Assembly (NCBI GenBank): GCA_040384465.1
Contig: JAZKJF010000009.1
Location: forward strand, 76,729 to 140,728
DNA: 64,000 bases
Source of the DNA: UBA5078 sp040384465
GTDB lineage: Bacteria; Pseudomonadota; Gammaproteobacteria; Pseudomonadales; Pseudohongiellaceae
Direction of reading: 5' to 3'
This document shows positions 35,376 through 44,209 of the stretch, piece after piece. Each line of letters begins with the position of its first letter. Position 1 is the stretch's first letter. Below the pieces are notes generated by a model. The model did not search any database. It had not been told where the DNA came from and saw nothing but the letters and a program-made list of their open reading frames with translations. The translations under genes were made by a program, and so were the position numbers.

Positions 35376-36143
35376 ATGAGCGAAAGCAACACCGACAACC
35401 CGGTCATCACGACCGAGACGCAAGCCGCAAAGCCTGCCAAGGGGGCGGAGACCACTCCGGCCGGTGGCAACTTTCTGGCCAATCTCGCGTTCAATATCAT
35501 CATCCCTGTGTTCATCCTCAGCAGGCTGAGTGGCGCTGACAGCCTCGGTCCCTCGTTGAGCATCGTCTGTGCGCTGGTGTTTCCGATCGGCTACGGGCTG
35601 TGGGATTTGCGTCAATCCGGCAAGATCAATCCTTTCTCGATACTGGGTGTGGTCAGCGTGTTCCTGACCGGCGGCATCAGTCTGCTGCAGCTGGACCCCA
35701 AATACATCGCCATCAAAGAAGCCACGATTCCTGCCTGCATCGGTATCGCCGTGTTATTGACCCAGCGCACCCGCTTCCCGCTGGTCAAAACCCTGATCCT
35801 CAATGCCCAGCTGATCCGTGTCGACGCGCTCTATGCCGCGCTGGCAACCCGGGGCAAAACCGACTTGTTTGAACGCCGTCTGACGCAGGCATCCTTCATC
35901 GTCGCGGGGTCGTTCTTTGTGTCGTCAGTGTTGAATTTCGTTCTGGCAAAAGTGATTTTGGTCAGCCCTCCAGGCACGACAGAATTCAGCGCCGAGCTGG
36001 GCAAGATGACCGCTCTCAGTTATCCGGTGATCGCGTTGCCGAGCATGGTGATTCTCCTGCTGGCCATCTGGTATGTGTTTTCACAAGTGAAGAAATTGAC
36101 GGGCGAGAGCCTGGAAAGCTTCCTGGTGGAACAAGGCGATTAA
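35376..36143 (+). CDS. VC0807-family membrane protein
   Basis: 255 aa from the ATG at 35376 (a TTG three codons earlier is possible). After a ~35-residue polar Thr/Ala-rich tail come five or six membrane segments. NLAFNIIIPVFILSRLSG, ALVFPIGYGLWDLRQSGKIN and VSVFLTGGISLLQLDPKYIA with IKEATIPACIG match the VC0807 family as I recall it. Function unknown, probably an inner-membrane protein. TATACT at 35339 fits a -10 box, without a clear -35. The stop codon lies within a 28-nt hairpin. Confidence 0.8.
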   Translation: MSESNTDNPVITTETQAAKPAKGAETTPAGGNFLANLAFNIIIPVFILSRLSGADSLGPSLSIVCALVFPIGYGLWDLRQSGKINPFSILGVVSVFLTGGISLLQLDPKYIAIKEATIPACIGIAVLLTQRTRFPLVKTLILNAQLIRVDALYAALATRGKTDLFERRLTQASFIVAGSFFVSSVLNFVLAKVILVSPPGTTEFSAELGKMTALSYPVIALPSMVILLLAIWYVFSQVKKLTGESLESFLVEQGD

Positions 36144-36155
36144 GCGCCTTGTTCC
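36128..36155. terminator. Hairpin at convergent gene ends
   Basis: An 11-bp perfect stem GGAACAAGGCG / CGCCTTGTTCC around ATTAAG, overlapping the stop of the VC0807-family gene and facing the end of fbpC. It has no T run, so it may act as an mRNA 3' end stabiliser or a weak bidirectional terminator. Confidence 0.5.
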
Positions 36156-36170
36156 CGCTGTACCCCCTGC

Positions 36171-37217
36171 TCAACTGGCGCTGAACGCCACCAGATGGTC
36201 CATCTCGATGTGGATGCCGATCATCTCGCCTTCGGCGTGTGCATGATGACTTGGCGCCAGACTCAGCACGTGTGAACCATCAGGCAATGCCAGCGTGTAC
36301 AGATAACCCGCTCCCCGGAACGCCTTGTCGACAACACGCGCCTGCGTCGGGCTGGCGTCATCGTGGATAACGTCGTCCGGGCGAATCAACACAGTCACTT
36401 TGCTACCGACCGGGTAACCGTGCAGCTCCTCCCCACCCAGTAAACCGAGTGCCGTCTCTACTTTCGAGGGAGTGATGACGGTGCCATTTAGAAACACCCC
36501 TTCACCCACGAAATCAGCCACATAGGCGCAAGCAGGCTGATGGTAAAGCTCGAAGGGCGTGCTCCATTGCAACAATTCTCCAGCGCGCATGACGCCGATC
36601 TCGTCCGCCATCGCGAAGGCTTCGTACTGATTGTGACTCACCAGAATCGCGGTAATGCCATCCTGCTTGAGCACAAAGCGAATCTCGCGGGCGATCTGTT
36701 CGCGCAGCTCCACATCGAGGCTGGCAAAGGGTTCATCCAACAGCAGGATGCCTGGCTTGGGCGCCATCGCCCGCGCCACCGCAACACGCTGCTGCTGACC
36801 ACCGGACAAGCGATGTGGGTAGACGTTGAGGAAATCGCCAATCTTGAGCATTTCAGCCAGCTCCTGCACGCGTTTCTGCCGATCAACCCGATTCATGGCG
36901 GAGAGGCCGAACGCAATGTTCTCCGTGACGGTCAGGTGCGGAAACAGGGCATAGTCCTGAAACACCATGCCGACATGACGCTTCTCCACCGGCTGGCAGA
37001 ACTGCTGATTGCTGACTGGCTGCCCGGCGATGCTGATTTCGCCCTGCAGCACCTTCTCGAAGCCAGCGATAGCTCGCAGCAAGGTGGTTTTGCCACAACC
37101 GCTCGGACCGAGCAGGCAGCCAATGGTGCCCTGACTGAGTTGCAGACTGATGTCACGCACAATCACCGTGCTTTCAAGAGCGACGGAAACATTTTTGAGT
37201 TCAAGTACTTGAGTCAT
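36171..37217 (-). CDS. fbpC: Ferric iron ABC transporter ATP-binding protein
   Basis: 348 aa. Walker A GPSGCGKTTLLRAIAGFE, Q-loop MVFQDYALFPHLTVTENIAF, signature LSGGQQQRVAVARAMAPKP, Walker B GILLLDEPFASLDVELREQ, and a C-terminal TOBE-like domain from ~240 (VLIRPDDVIHDD). It drives Fe(III) import with FbpB and FbpA. It overlaps fbpB by 17 nt. Length and gene order (A-B-C) fit FbpABC/SfuABC. Confidence 0.93.
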   Translation of the reverse strand: MTQVLELKNVSVALESTVIVRDISLQLSQGTIGCLLGPSGCGKTTLLRAIAGFEKVLQGEISIAGQPVSNQQFCQPVEKRHVGMVFQDYALFPHLTVTENIAFGLSAMNRVDRQKRVQELAEMLKIGDFLNVYPHRLSGGQQQRVAVARAMAPKPGILLLDEPFASLDVELREQIAREIRFVLKQDGITAILVSHNQYEAFAMADEIGVMRAGELLQWSTPFELYHQPACAYVADFVGEGVFLNGTVITPSKVETALGLLGGEELHGYPVGSKVTVLIRPDDVIHDDASPTQARVVDKAFRGAGYLYTLALPDGSHVLSLAPSHHAHAEGEMIGIHIEMDHLVAFSAS

Positions 37218-38898
37218 GACCAGGCCGTGATCTGGAGATCGATTTACTGAGGATGATGACAGGAATGATACCGGCTAACACAATCATCAGGGCAGAGCTG
37301 GCGGCTTCCGCGAGACGCTCCTGATTAGCCAGTTCGTAAGTTCGGATGGCCAGCGTGTTGAAATTGAACGGCCGCAGAATGAGAGTCGCGGGCAGCTCCT
37401 TGAGCACATCTACAAACACCAGCAGGCTGGCGGTCAGCAGGCTGCCCTGCAACAGCGGTACGTGTACACGGCGCAGAATCTGCAAGGGGTTCAAGCCCAT
37501 CGAACGCCCGACATCATCCATGGTTGGCTTGATCTTGCCGAGTCCCGCATCCAGCGTGTTCAGCGCAACAGGCAGGAAGCGCACCAGATAGGCGAAGACG
37601 ACAGCAATCAACGTGCCGCTCAGCAGCAGCCCGGTCGCGATATCGAAGTGCTCGCGCATCCAGGCATCCAGTGTGTTGTCGAACCAGGCAAACGGAATCA
37701 ACACACCTACCGCAATCACCGTGCCCGGAATGGCATAACCCAATCCCATCACCCTGACAACACCGCGCAGGGCCAGTGTCGGCCGCAACCGTTTGCTGTA
37801 GGTGATGAAGATCCCCAGCAGCAGGGCGATGATCGCCGTGACGGAGGCGAGTTTCAGGCTGTTCATGAACAGCGTCAGGAAGCTGCTCTTGTCTATCAGA
37901 TGCCAGGTGTCCACGGCCCAGAGTGTCAACTGGATGAACGGCACGAGGAATCCGAGCAGAACCGGGAGCGCACAATAGCTCAGCGCAGCGGCGCTCTTCC
38001 AACCGGTCAGCGGAATCTGCGGCAGACGCGAATACTTGTTACTGGTGTGGTGATAGCGGGCTTTCTGGCGCGACCAATGCTCGGTCAGCACAAGGAACAA
38101 AATGAAGAGCAGCAATACCGCTGCCAGCTGGGCCGCCGCTGTGGTGCTGCCCAGACCAAACCAGGTGCGGAAGATGCCCGTGGTGAAGGCAGAGACGCCG
38201 AAGTACTGCACGGTGCCGTAGTCCGCCAGCGTCTCCATCAGCACCAGTGACAGACCCGCGATAATTGCCGGACGCGCCAAGGGGATGGCTACCCGGGTGA
38301 AAGCCCGCCAGGGGCTGGCGCCGAGCGTTCGCGAGACTTCGAGCACACAAACAGATTGTTCAAGAAAAGCTGTGCGGGACAGCAGGTAGACGTAGGGGTA
38401 GAGCACCAGCGACAACATGGTGACAGCGCCGCCAAGTGAACGAACATTGGGAAACCAGTATTCCCCGAAGCGCACATCGAAGGTCTCACGAATCCACAAC
38501 TGCAACGGACCACCGACGTCCAGCATCCCCGTATAGGTGTAAGCGATGATGTAGGCGGGCATCGCCAGCGGCAGTACCAGCGCCCACTCCAGAATGCGGC
38601 TGCCGGGAAAGCGTGTCATGGTCACCAGCCAGGCAGGTCCGATTCCCAGGAGCAGCACCACGCATCCGACCCCCACCAGCAGGGTCAGCGAATGCGTCAC
38701 GTAGTCGCCGAGCACGGTCTCATAAAGATGCTGCCAAACTCCGTCGCTGCTGCTGGTGACCGACGCCAGAATAGTCAGCACCGGCACGCTCAGCAGCAGA
38801 CACAACAGCAGGATACCCAGCATTGGGAGGCGGTTGTAAAACCCGGTTTTCAGAGACGACAAGGCCCCTTCCGGGGCCCTGTCCACGCTATTGATCAT
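37201..38898 (-). CDS. fbpB: Ferric iron ABC transporter permease (fused double permease)
   Basis: 565 aa, ~12 membrane segments in two homologous halves, each with an EAA-type loop: VSRTLGASPWRAFTRVAIPL (near 190) and VGRSMGLNPLQILRRVHVPL (near 480). WLVTMTRFPGSRILEWALVL and LAMPAYIIAYTYTGMLD are typical of the FbpB/SfuB family. Forms the inner-membrane channel for ferric iron. Lies between fbpA (20 nt) and fbpC (17-nt overlap). Confidence 0.94.
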   Translation of the reverse strand: MINSVDRAPEGALSSLKTGFYNRLPMLGILLLCLLLSVPVLTILASVTSSSDGVWQHLYETVLGDYVTHSLTLLVGVGCVVLLLGIGPAWLVTMTRFPGSRILEWALVLPLAMPAYIIAYTYTGMLDVGGPLQLWIRETFDVRFGEYWFPNVRSLGGAVTMLSLVLYPYVYLLSRTAFLEQSVCVLEVSRTLGASPWRAFTRVAIPLARPAIIAGLSLVLMETLADYGTVQYFGVSAFTTGIFRTWFGLGSTTAAAQLAAVLLLFILFLVLTEHWSRQKARYHHTSNKYSRLPQIPLTGWKSAAALSYCALPVLLGFLVPFIQLTLWAVDTWHLIDKSSFLTLFMNSLKLASVTAIIALLLGIFITYSKRLRPTLALRGVVRVMGLGYAIPGTVIAVGVLIPFAWFDNTLDAWMREHFDIATGLLLSGTLIAVVFAYLVRFLPVALNTLDAGLGKIKPTMDDVGRSMGLNPLQILRRVHVPLLQGSLLTASLLVFVDVLKELPATLILRPFNFNTLAIRTYELANQERLAEAASSALMIVLAGIIPVIILSKSISRSRPGHDSST

Positions 38899-38918
38899 GG
38901 AGAATCTGCTTCACACCA

Positions 38919-39926
38919 CTACTGCCAACCGGCACGGTCCATCAGACGAACTGCTTCGGCATTATGAATACCGAGCTGCTCCAGCGCAAGATTGTCAGCC
39001 TTGAAGGTGCCCCAGGACTGCAGCAGCTCACTGGCAGGCACGTCGGCACGCACCGGAAACTCGTTGTTCACTTCGGCATACCAGGCTTGCGCCTCTTCAC
39101 CGGCCATGAACTCCAGCAATTGCAGCGCGGCATCGCGATTCTTTGCTGCTTTGGTGATGCCTGCACCACTGATATTCATATGGGCGCCGTTGCCGTTCTG
39201 ATCGGGAAAGAACACACCCACGGCTGCCGCCGCATTGCGCTCTGCTTCGTTGGTGGACTTGAGCATGCCACCGAAGTAGTAAGTGTTGCTGATGGCGAGA
39301 TCACACTGCCCTGCCGCCACGGCACTGATTTGCTCACGGTCACCGCCTTGTGGCGCGCGGCCGAAATTGGCCACCAGTCCTGTTGCCCAGGCTTCAGCAG
39401 CCTCGACGCCGTTACGGCTGATCATTGAGGCGACCAGAGACTGGTTGTAGATGTTGCCAGAGGAACGTACACAGATCTTGTTGTCCCACTTCGGGTTGGC
39501 CAGATCAGCGTAGGTGGACAGGTCGGCAGGATTCACACGCGCCTTGTCATAAATAATGACGCGTGAGCGCAGCGTCAGGCCATACCAGTAGCCTTCGGAG
39601 TCGCGGTACTCGGCAGGGATAATGCCATTGATCGTGGCAGATTCCACGGCCTGCAGGACCCCTGCTTCCTTGGCGCGATAGAGACGGCCCACATCTTCAG
39701 CAATCAGCAGATCTGCAGGGGAGTTGTCGCCCTCCAGAGACAGACGTTGAATCAACTCATCAGCGGCACCCGTCACCAGATTGACAGTCACTCCGGTACG
39801 CTCAGTAAAGATGTCCAGAATGGGCTTGATCAGGTTTTCCTGTCTGGCGGAGTAGATGTTCACTTCGGCAGCAAGCGCCTGGTTGCAGCAAACGGCCAAC
39901 AGCGTCAGGGTCAGTTTTTTCAGCAT
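38919..39926 (-). CDS. fbpA: Ferric iron-binding periplasmic protein
   Basis: 335 aa. Signal peptide MLKKLTLTLLAVCCNQALAA; the mature protein starts EVNIYSARQENLIKPILDIF, which is diagnostic for FbpA/FutA/IdiA proteins. Later motifs AEDVGRLYRAKEAGVLQAVE, YWYGLTLRSRVIIYDK and CDLAISNTYYFGGMLKST contain the iron-ligand tyrosine pair. It carries Fe(III) to FbpBC. First gene of the operon. A Fur-box-like sequence lies ~95 nt upstream of its ATG. Confidence 0.95.
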   Translation of the reverse strand: MLKKLTLTLLAVCCNQALAAEVNIYSARQENLIKPILDIFTERTGVTVNLVTGAADELIQRLSLEGDNSPADLLIAEDVGRLYRAKEAGVLQAVESATINGIIPAEYRDSEGYWYGLTLRSRVIIYDKARVNPADLSTYADLANPKWDNKICVRSSGNIYNQSLVASMISRNGVEAAEAWATGLVANFGRAPQGGDREQISAVAAGQCDLAISNTYYFGGMLKSTNEAERNAAAAVGVFFPDQNGNGAHMNISGAGITKAAKNRDAALQLLEFMAGEEAQAWYAEVNNEFPVRADVPASELLQSWGTFKADNLALEQLGIHNAEAVRLMDRAGWQ

Positions 39927-40021
39927 GGAGATGTCTCCTCGGTGCGGGTTGAATGAAGGAATGGCTGTCAGATAGGGTTACCAGATACAACAGCCGAGTG
40001 AGCACCGCATCATGGAGTAGA

Positions 40022-40036
40022 TGATAATCGATCTCA
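40022..40036. promoter_or_regulatory. Candidate Fur box for fbpABC
   Basis: TGATAATCGATCTCA matches the 7-1-7 Fur consensus (TGATAAT-N-ATTATCA) at 11 of 14 positions. It is ~95 nt upstream of the fbpA ATG on the intergenic side, between fbpA and the diguanylate cyclase 3' end. Confidence 0.55.
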
Positions 40037-40100
40037 TTTGGAGTTGCAATTGGAATTCAGGAGAGTTGCTTTGAAGGTTGAGCAGAAAAGAGAGAGAAGA

Positions 40101-41564
40101 TCAGGCACTGCGCGTCGTCAACCGCCCCAGAGGGCCACCAGAATTCTTGATCTCGTCGAAAAATACAAACGCGTCCGGAGACTGCTTGGCCGCATACATG
40201 GCCATATCCGCATTTTTGAGCAGCTCCGAAGCCTCCGTACCATCCTGTGGTGCCAGAGCGACACCAATACTGAGGTGCACTGGAAACTCACGCCCATCCA
40301 CCTGCATCGGTTTATGCAGCGCCTGTACCAATGTTTCGAGCACCTGCAACGTCGATTCACGAGTCGCACCGTGCAGCAGCACGGCAAACTCATCTCCGCC
40401 GTAGCGCGCAATCAGGTCGGATTTTCGCAAGGAAGTTTTCAGACGCCGGGCGATAATCCTCAGCACCTGATCACCGCCATCATGGCCGAGCGTGTCGTTG
40501 ATCTGTTTGAACTCGTCCGTGTCCATGAGCAACACGGCAAAACTGCTGATCTGGGCAGCGGGCATCGGTTGCGCGCACAGCCTGGCAATGCTCATGTCCA
40601 GCAGGCGGCGGTTGGCGACTCCCGTCAACGTGTCCAGATGCGCAAGAGTATTCAACGGACCAATCATGAGTCGGGTCAGCAGAAATACGGCAAGGATACT
40701 CAGCGCGACGCTGGCCATCATCCACACCAGCAGACTGTTCTGCAGCTGGTCAAACGGCCCCATGACTTCGTCGAGTGATTTTCCCAGCACTCCGATGACT
40801 TCCAAGCCCTCGGAACGGACCAGCGGAAGCATGTTCAGCAGATAGTGATTCTCATCATTGTCAAAAGCACTGGCGACGCCGTCGGAAGCGATGAACTCAC
40901 TCAACAGACCTTCGCTCACATCGGTCGGGAAAGTAGAGACATGCATCCTCCACTGCCCGCCGGCAAGCCTTGCGAAGAAAGCGTAGTTGGCATTAGCGTC
41001 GCCACCGAGGACTTGCCAGAGCGGATCTCCCATCGGGAAACCGATACTCAACCAGCCAATCGGCTCCGGGGAATTGATAGGGATAGTGACGATCTGGTGC
41101 AAGGCCTCACCGCTCATGTTCATCGGCGCGATCATCTGTGGCGGCGGAGACAACTGCAGAATAGCGGGGTTGACTTCAACGGGGCCGGATTCCAAAGTGG
41201 CGGCAGGGCCGGAAACGTAGGCAATGACATTGCGGTTCATGTCGGTCAGCAGCATGGCAGCCGCCTGAATACGGAAACCGTTATTCTGCAAGGTCGCTTC
41301 GATGGCCAGCCGATCACCTGTCGCAATCGCTTCCCGAACATTGGAATCTGCCGCGATGACCTGCCCGGTCAAGGCTAATTGGCGGCTGCGCAGAAGCACC
41401 AGATTACGCATGACATCAGAGGCGATCTGCAGATCGTGTCCTGCGTTTTCCCTGGCAATGTTCTCATTGCTGACCGTCAGCACCATATAGGCACCGACTT
41501 GAATCAACGCGAACACTACGATGAAGACGTAGATGATCTTCCATTCATACAGACGATAATTCAT
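40101..41564 (-). CDS. Diguanylate cyclase with periplasmic sensor domain
   Basis: 487 aa from the ATG at 41564 (MNYRLYEWKIIYVFIVVFAL); 106 upstream codons have no protein-like character. TM1 ~9-30, a periplasmic region ~31-275 with a Cache-like pattern (REAIATGDRLAIEATLQNNG, AAAMLLTDMNRNVIAYVSG), TM2 ~277-298, then a GGDEF domain. The active site is intact GGDEF (389-393) and the inhibitory RxxD site (RKSD, 380-383) sits five residues before it. It should make c-di-GMP and be product-inhibited. No HAMP is seen between TM2 and GGDEF. Upstream of fbpA on the same strand, 174 nt away. The ligand is unknown. Confidence 0.92.
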   Translation of the reverse strand: MNYRLYEWKIIYVFIVVFALIQVGAYMVLTVSNENIARENAGHDLQIASDVMRNLVLLRSRQLALTGQVIAADSNVREAIATGDRLAIEATLQNNGFRIQAAAMLLTDMNRNVIAYVSGPAATLESGPVEVNPAILQLSPPPQMIAPMNMSGEALHQIVTIPINSPEPIGWLSIGFPMGDPLWQVLGGDANANYAFFARLAGGQWRMHVSTFPTDVSEGLLSEFIASDGVASAFDNDENHYLLNMLPLVRSEGLEVIGVLGKSLDEVMGPFDQLQNSLLVWMMASVALSILAVFLLTRLMIGPLNTLAHLDTLTGVANRRLLDMSIARLCAQPMPAAQISSFAVLLMDTDEFKQINDTLGHDGGDQVLRIIARRLKTSLRKSDLIARYGGDEFAVLLHGATRESTLQVLETLVQALHKPMQVDGREFPVHLSIGVALAPQDGTEASELLKNADMAMYAAKQSPDAFVFFDEIKNSGGPLGRLTTRSA

Positions 41565-41757
41565 GAACAACCTTACTCTATTGCCGGGCAATTGCTCTGC
41601 AGGCACGCTAAACCAGCGCCGCAGTTTAATCAAGACATCAAAGAATAGATATTGCCCGTAAATCCCGGGACCATGTGAATCGCCTTCACAAGCAATTCCT
41701 GTAGAATGCCTCGCATCAGCAGTTCGCCACTCCCCATAATTGATCGAGGGCCAGACC

Positions 41758-42297
41758 ATGCACATCAATGTCACGCTGCCATTTTTCCGCTCAATGTTAC
41801 TACTGGTTGCTCTGGCGCTCCTGGCAGGTTGCAGTGAACAACCGACCGGGAGCAATGCAAGCGCCAATCCAAGCGCTTCCACCAGTCCCGAGCATTCCGC
41901 CTACGACACCTCTCTGAACATACGCGACTTCATGAATCTGATTCTGGACCCCACCGCCGATGTGCTGTGGGATTCCGCAGGCTGGGTGGACAGCAGAGAA
42001 AGCGGCTACGAGGAACTCTACCCGACCACGGACGAGCAATGGGATTATGTACGCCGCAACGCCGCCCTCATTATCGAAATCGGCAACATGCTGGCGCTGC
42101 CCGGACGCGCTGTCGACAACGACGCCTGGATGACTTATGCAAAAGGGCTGAGTCAGGCAGGAACGATAGCAATGGAGGCCGCCGCTGTGCAGAACAAAGA
42201 GGATTTCTTTCAGGCCGGGGCGCAACTGTACAGCGTCTGCACAGCCTGCCATCAAGCCTACAATCCTGAAATCACCTCCAAGTTCGCCACCAACTGA
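41758..42297 (+). CDS. Cytochrome c'-like lipoprotein
   Basis: 179 aa from the ATG at 41758. Lipoprotein signal with lipobox LAGC (ALALLAGCSEQ). The mature part is mostly helical (FMNLILDPTADVLWDSAGWV, YVRRNAALIIEIGNMLALPG) and ends with a single haem motif CTACH (in YSVCTACHQAYNPE). A haem-binding CxxCH at the C-terminal end of a four-helix protein is the cytochrome c' arrangement. It is probably an outer- or inner-membrane-tethered haem protein. Its stop overlaps the hupE start (TGATG), so the two are coupled. Confidence 0.82.
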   Translation: MHINVTLPFFRSMLLLVALALLAGCSEQPTGSNASANPSASTSPEHSAYDTSLNIRDFMNLILDPTADVLWDSAGWVDSRESGYEELYPTTDEQWDYVRRNAALIIEIGNMLALPGRAVDNDAWMTYAKGLSQAGTIAMEAAAVQNKEDFFQAGAQLYSVCTACHQAYNPEITSKFATN

Positions 42298-43031
42298 TGA
42301 TGCGTCACCAGCACCCACCGTCGCTCTTGTCCTTCGGCATGCAGGCCACGGCGTCTGCGGCGCCCGTCCTGTTGTTGCTGGGCATGATGACGCTGACTGG
42401 CAACGCTCAGGCTCACTCCATCAGTGGCAATGACGCCACCTTCGTGCAAGACATTGACGGCCCGGCCATCATGCCCTTCATCTATCTGGGCGCGAAACAC
42501 ATGGTCACTGGCTATGATCATCTGCTGTTTCTGGTGGGCGTGGTGTTCTTTCTCTACCGTCCCCTGCAAGTCATCCAGTATGTCACCCTGTTTGCCGTAG
42601 GCCACAGCATCACCCTGCTGACTGGCGTGCTGGCGAATCTGCAAGTCAACGCCTACTTGATCGATGCCATCATCGGACTGTCCATCGTTTACAAGGCCTT
42701 CGAAAATATGGGAGGGTTCGACCGGCTGGGAAGCTGGCGTCCGGCGCCACAGATCGCTGTCTTCGTGTTCGGTTTATTTCATGGCCTCGGGTTGGCCACC
42801 AAGCTGCAGGAGTTCGATCTGTCTCCCAATGGCTTGGTCGTCAACATCATCAGCTTCAACGTGGGTGTGGAGCTTGGGCAATGCCTGGCCTTGTTCGTTA
42901 TTTTCATGGCGTTGAGCTACTGGCGCAGCTTTGCCAGTTACCTGCGTCACGCTTTTGTCACCAACACCATGCTGATGAGCGCTGGCTTCCTGCTGGCCGC
43001 TTATCAGCTGACATTCTATTTGATGAGCTGA
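42297..43031 (+). CDS. HupE/UreJ family membrane protein
   Basis: 244 aa. Signal-like start, then the motif HSISGNDATFVQDIDGPAIM and KHMVTGYDHLLFLVGVVFFL with the conserved HxxxGxDHxxFL set, AVGHSITLL and GLFHGLGLATKLQE. These histidine-rich helices identify HupE/UreJ_2, a family that includes nickel or cobalt permeases. About six membrane segments. No hydrogenase or urease genes are present, so its metal here is open. It overlaps the cytochrome-like lipoprotein gene by 1 nt and precedes a membrane-anchor protein. Confidence 0.88.
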   Translation: MMRHQHPPSLLSFGMQATASAAPVLLLLGMMTLTGNAQAHSISGNDATFVQDIDGPAIMPFIYLGAKHMVTGYDHLLFLVGVVFFLYRPLQVIQYVTLFAVGHSITLLTGVLANLQVNAYLIDAIIGLSIVYKAFENMGGFDRLGSWRPAPQIAVFVFGLFHGLGLATKLQEFDLSPNGLVVNIISFNVGVELGQCLALFVIFMALSYWRSFASYLRHAFVTNTMLMSAGFLLAAYQLTFYLMS

Positions 43032-43099
43032 CGGATCAACCAGCAGACACCCCTATCACAAGAGCCCCGCCTTCCAATGACCGGGGATGGAGATGCGCG

Positions 43100-43714
43100 A
43101 TGACACAACCGACTGACTCTCAGGACACTCCTTTTCAACAACCCACTTCGCAACAACCCCATTCGCCGCCTTCTCGTCGGCAAATTTTGCTGGGCACTGT
43201 CGCTGCCATTCTGATCGCCGGCACCGTTCTGGTCATTGCCGTTCTGCCTGCCGAATTTGGCATCGACCCTCTGGGGGTTGGTCGCGTGCTTGGGCTGCAA
43301 GAGCTTGCCGATGCCAGTGACGGCCCGCTGGAACCGCAGACCATCGTGCACAGAGCCGACTCGGTTGAATTCGTGCTGGGCCCATTTCAGTCATTGGAAT
43401 ACAAGTACCGGCTGAGCGAAGGCAACAGCATGGTCTACTCCTGGCAGGCAACCGGCGAACTTGCTTACGACATGCACGCAGACCCGGACAACATGGAAGG
43501 CGAGGAGTTTGTGGAGAGTTTTGACAAAGGCGATGGCGCCAGCAGCATGGGAACCTATCATGCGCCGTTTACCGGGATTCATGGCTGGTTCTGGGAAAAC
43601 CGTACCTTTGAGGAAGTGGTGTTGCGCCTGCATAGCGCAGGATTTTACGAAGGCACCATTCTCTTCCGTGACGGGGGCGTCTTCGAACAGACGCTGGACC
43701 CCGTCCTGAATTAA
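43100..43714 (+). CDS. Transmembrane-anchored periplasmic protein, unknown function
   Basis: 204 aa from the ATG at 43100 (GGAG a few bases before). A polar Gln/Pro/Ser N-terminus (~1-33), a single TM (~34-53, ILLGTVAAILIAGTVLVIAV), then a periplasmic beta-rich domain: SVEFVLGPFQSLEYKYRLSE, MVYSWQATGELAYDMHADPD and IHGWFWENRTFEEVVLRLHS. I recall this as a 'transmembrane anchor protein' often next to HupE/UreJ. It lies 68 nt after hupE and probably shares its operon. No catalytic motif seen. Confidence 0.75.
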   Translation: MTQPTDSQDTPFQQPTSQQPHSPPSRRQILLGTVAAILIAGTVLVIAVLPAEFGIDPLGVGRVLGLQELADASDGPLEPQTIVHRADSVEFVLGPFQSLEYKYRLSEGNSMVYSWQATGELAYDMHADPDNMEGEEFVESFDKGDGASSMGTYHAPFTGIHGWFWENRTFEEVVLRLHSAGFYEGTILFRDGGVFEQTLDPVLN

Positions 43715-43728
43715 GTGCCTGTCAGTGC

Positions 43729-44172
43729 TTACTGGCCACCTGGATCAGAACCATCCACTGGTGCACCGGTCCCCGAGGAGCCCATGAACAACTTGCGGCC
43801 ATCCGGGAAAGTGATGTCGCGGCCATTGCCACGGCATTCGGGTGAACACAGACGGTCTTTGCTTTGATATCCGGTCACGACAATCTCGGTGCCGATTTGC
43901 AGAGAATCACGATTGATGCCTCGGCGCAGCAAAGTATTCGGCGTGCCGCCTTCCACCATCCAGAGCTGCTTGCTGCCGTCTTCGTTGGTGTTCTCCAGAT
44001 GAATCCAGGAGTGCGGATTGATCCACTCCACACGTGTGATCGGGCCACGCAACGCAATCGGGAGATTGGCGTCGAACTCTGCAGAGAACGCATGGTGTGC
44101 TGACGCGGGCATGCTGGCCACTGCCATCGCACCTGTCACTGTTGCCAAGGCCATCATCATCTTGATCTTCAT
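43729..44172 (-). CDS. DUF6152-family secreted protein
   Basis: 147 aa from the ATG at 44172. Signal peptide MKIKMMMALATVTGAMAVAS with a cut after ASA. The mature part starts HHAFSAEFDANLPIALRGPI and contains VEWINPHSWIHLENTN, WMVEGGTPNTLLRRGINRD and IVVTGYQSKD. This HHAFSAEFD...WxNPHSW pattern is that of DUF6152, an OB-fold-like periplasmic family of unknown function. It is 37 nt after the larger lipoprotein gene on the same strand, a pairing I recall from other genomes. Confidence 0.82.
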   Translation of the reverse strand: MKIKMMMALATVTGAMAVASMPASAHHAFSAEFDANLPIALRGPITRVEWINPHSWIHLENTNEDGSKQLWMVEGGTPNTLLRRGINRDSLQIGTEIVVTGYQSKDRLCSPECRGNGRDITFPDGRKLFMGSSGTGAPVDGSDPGGQ

Positions 44173-44209
44173 ATTGTCACCCCTTTTCCTGATCTGAATT
44201 AACGTTGTC

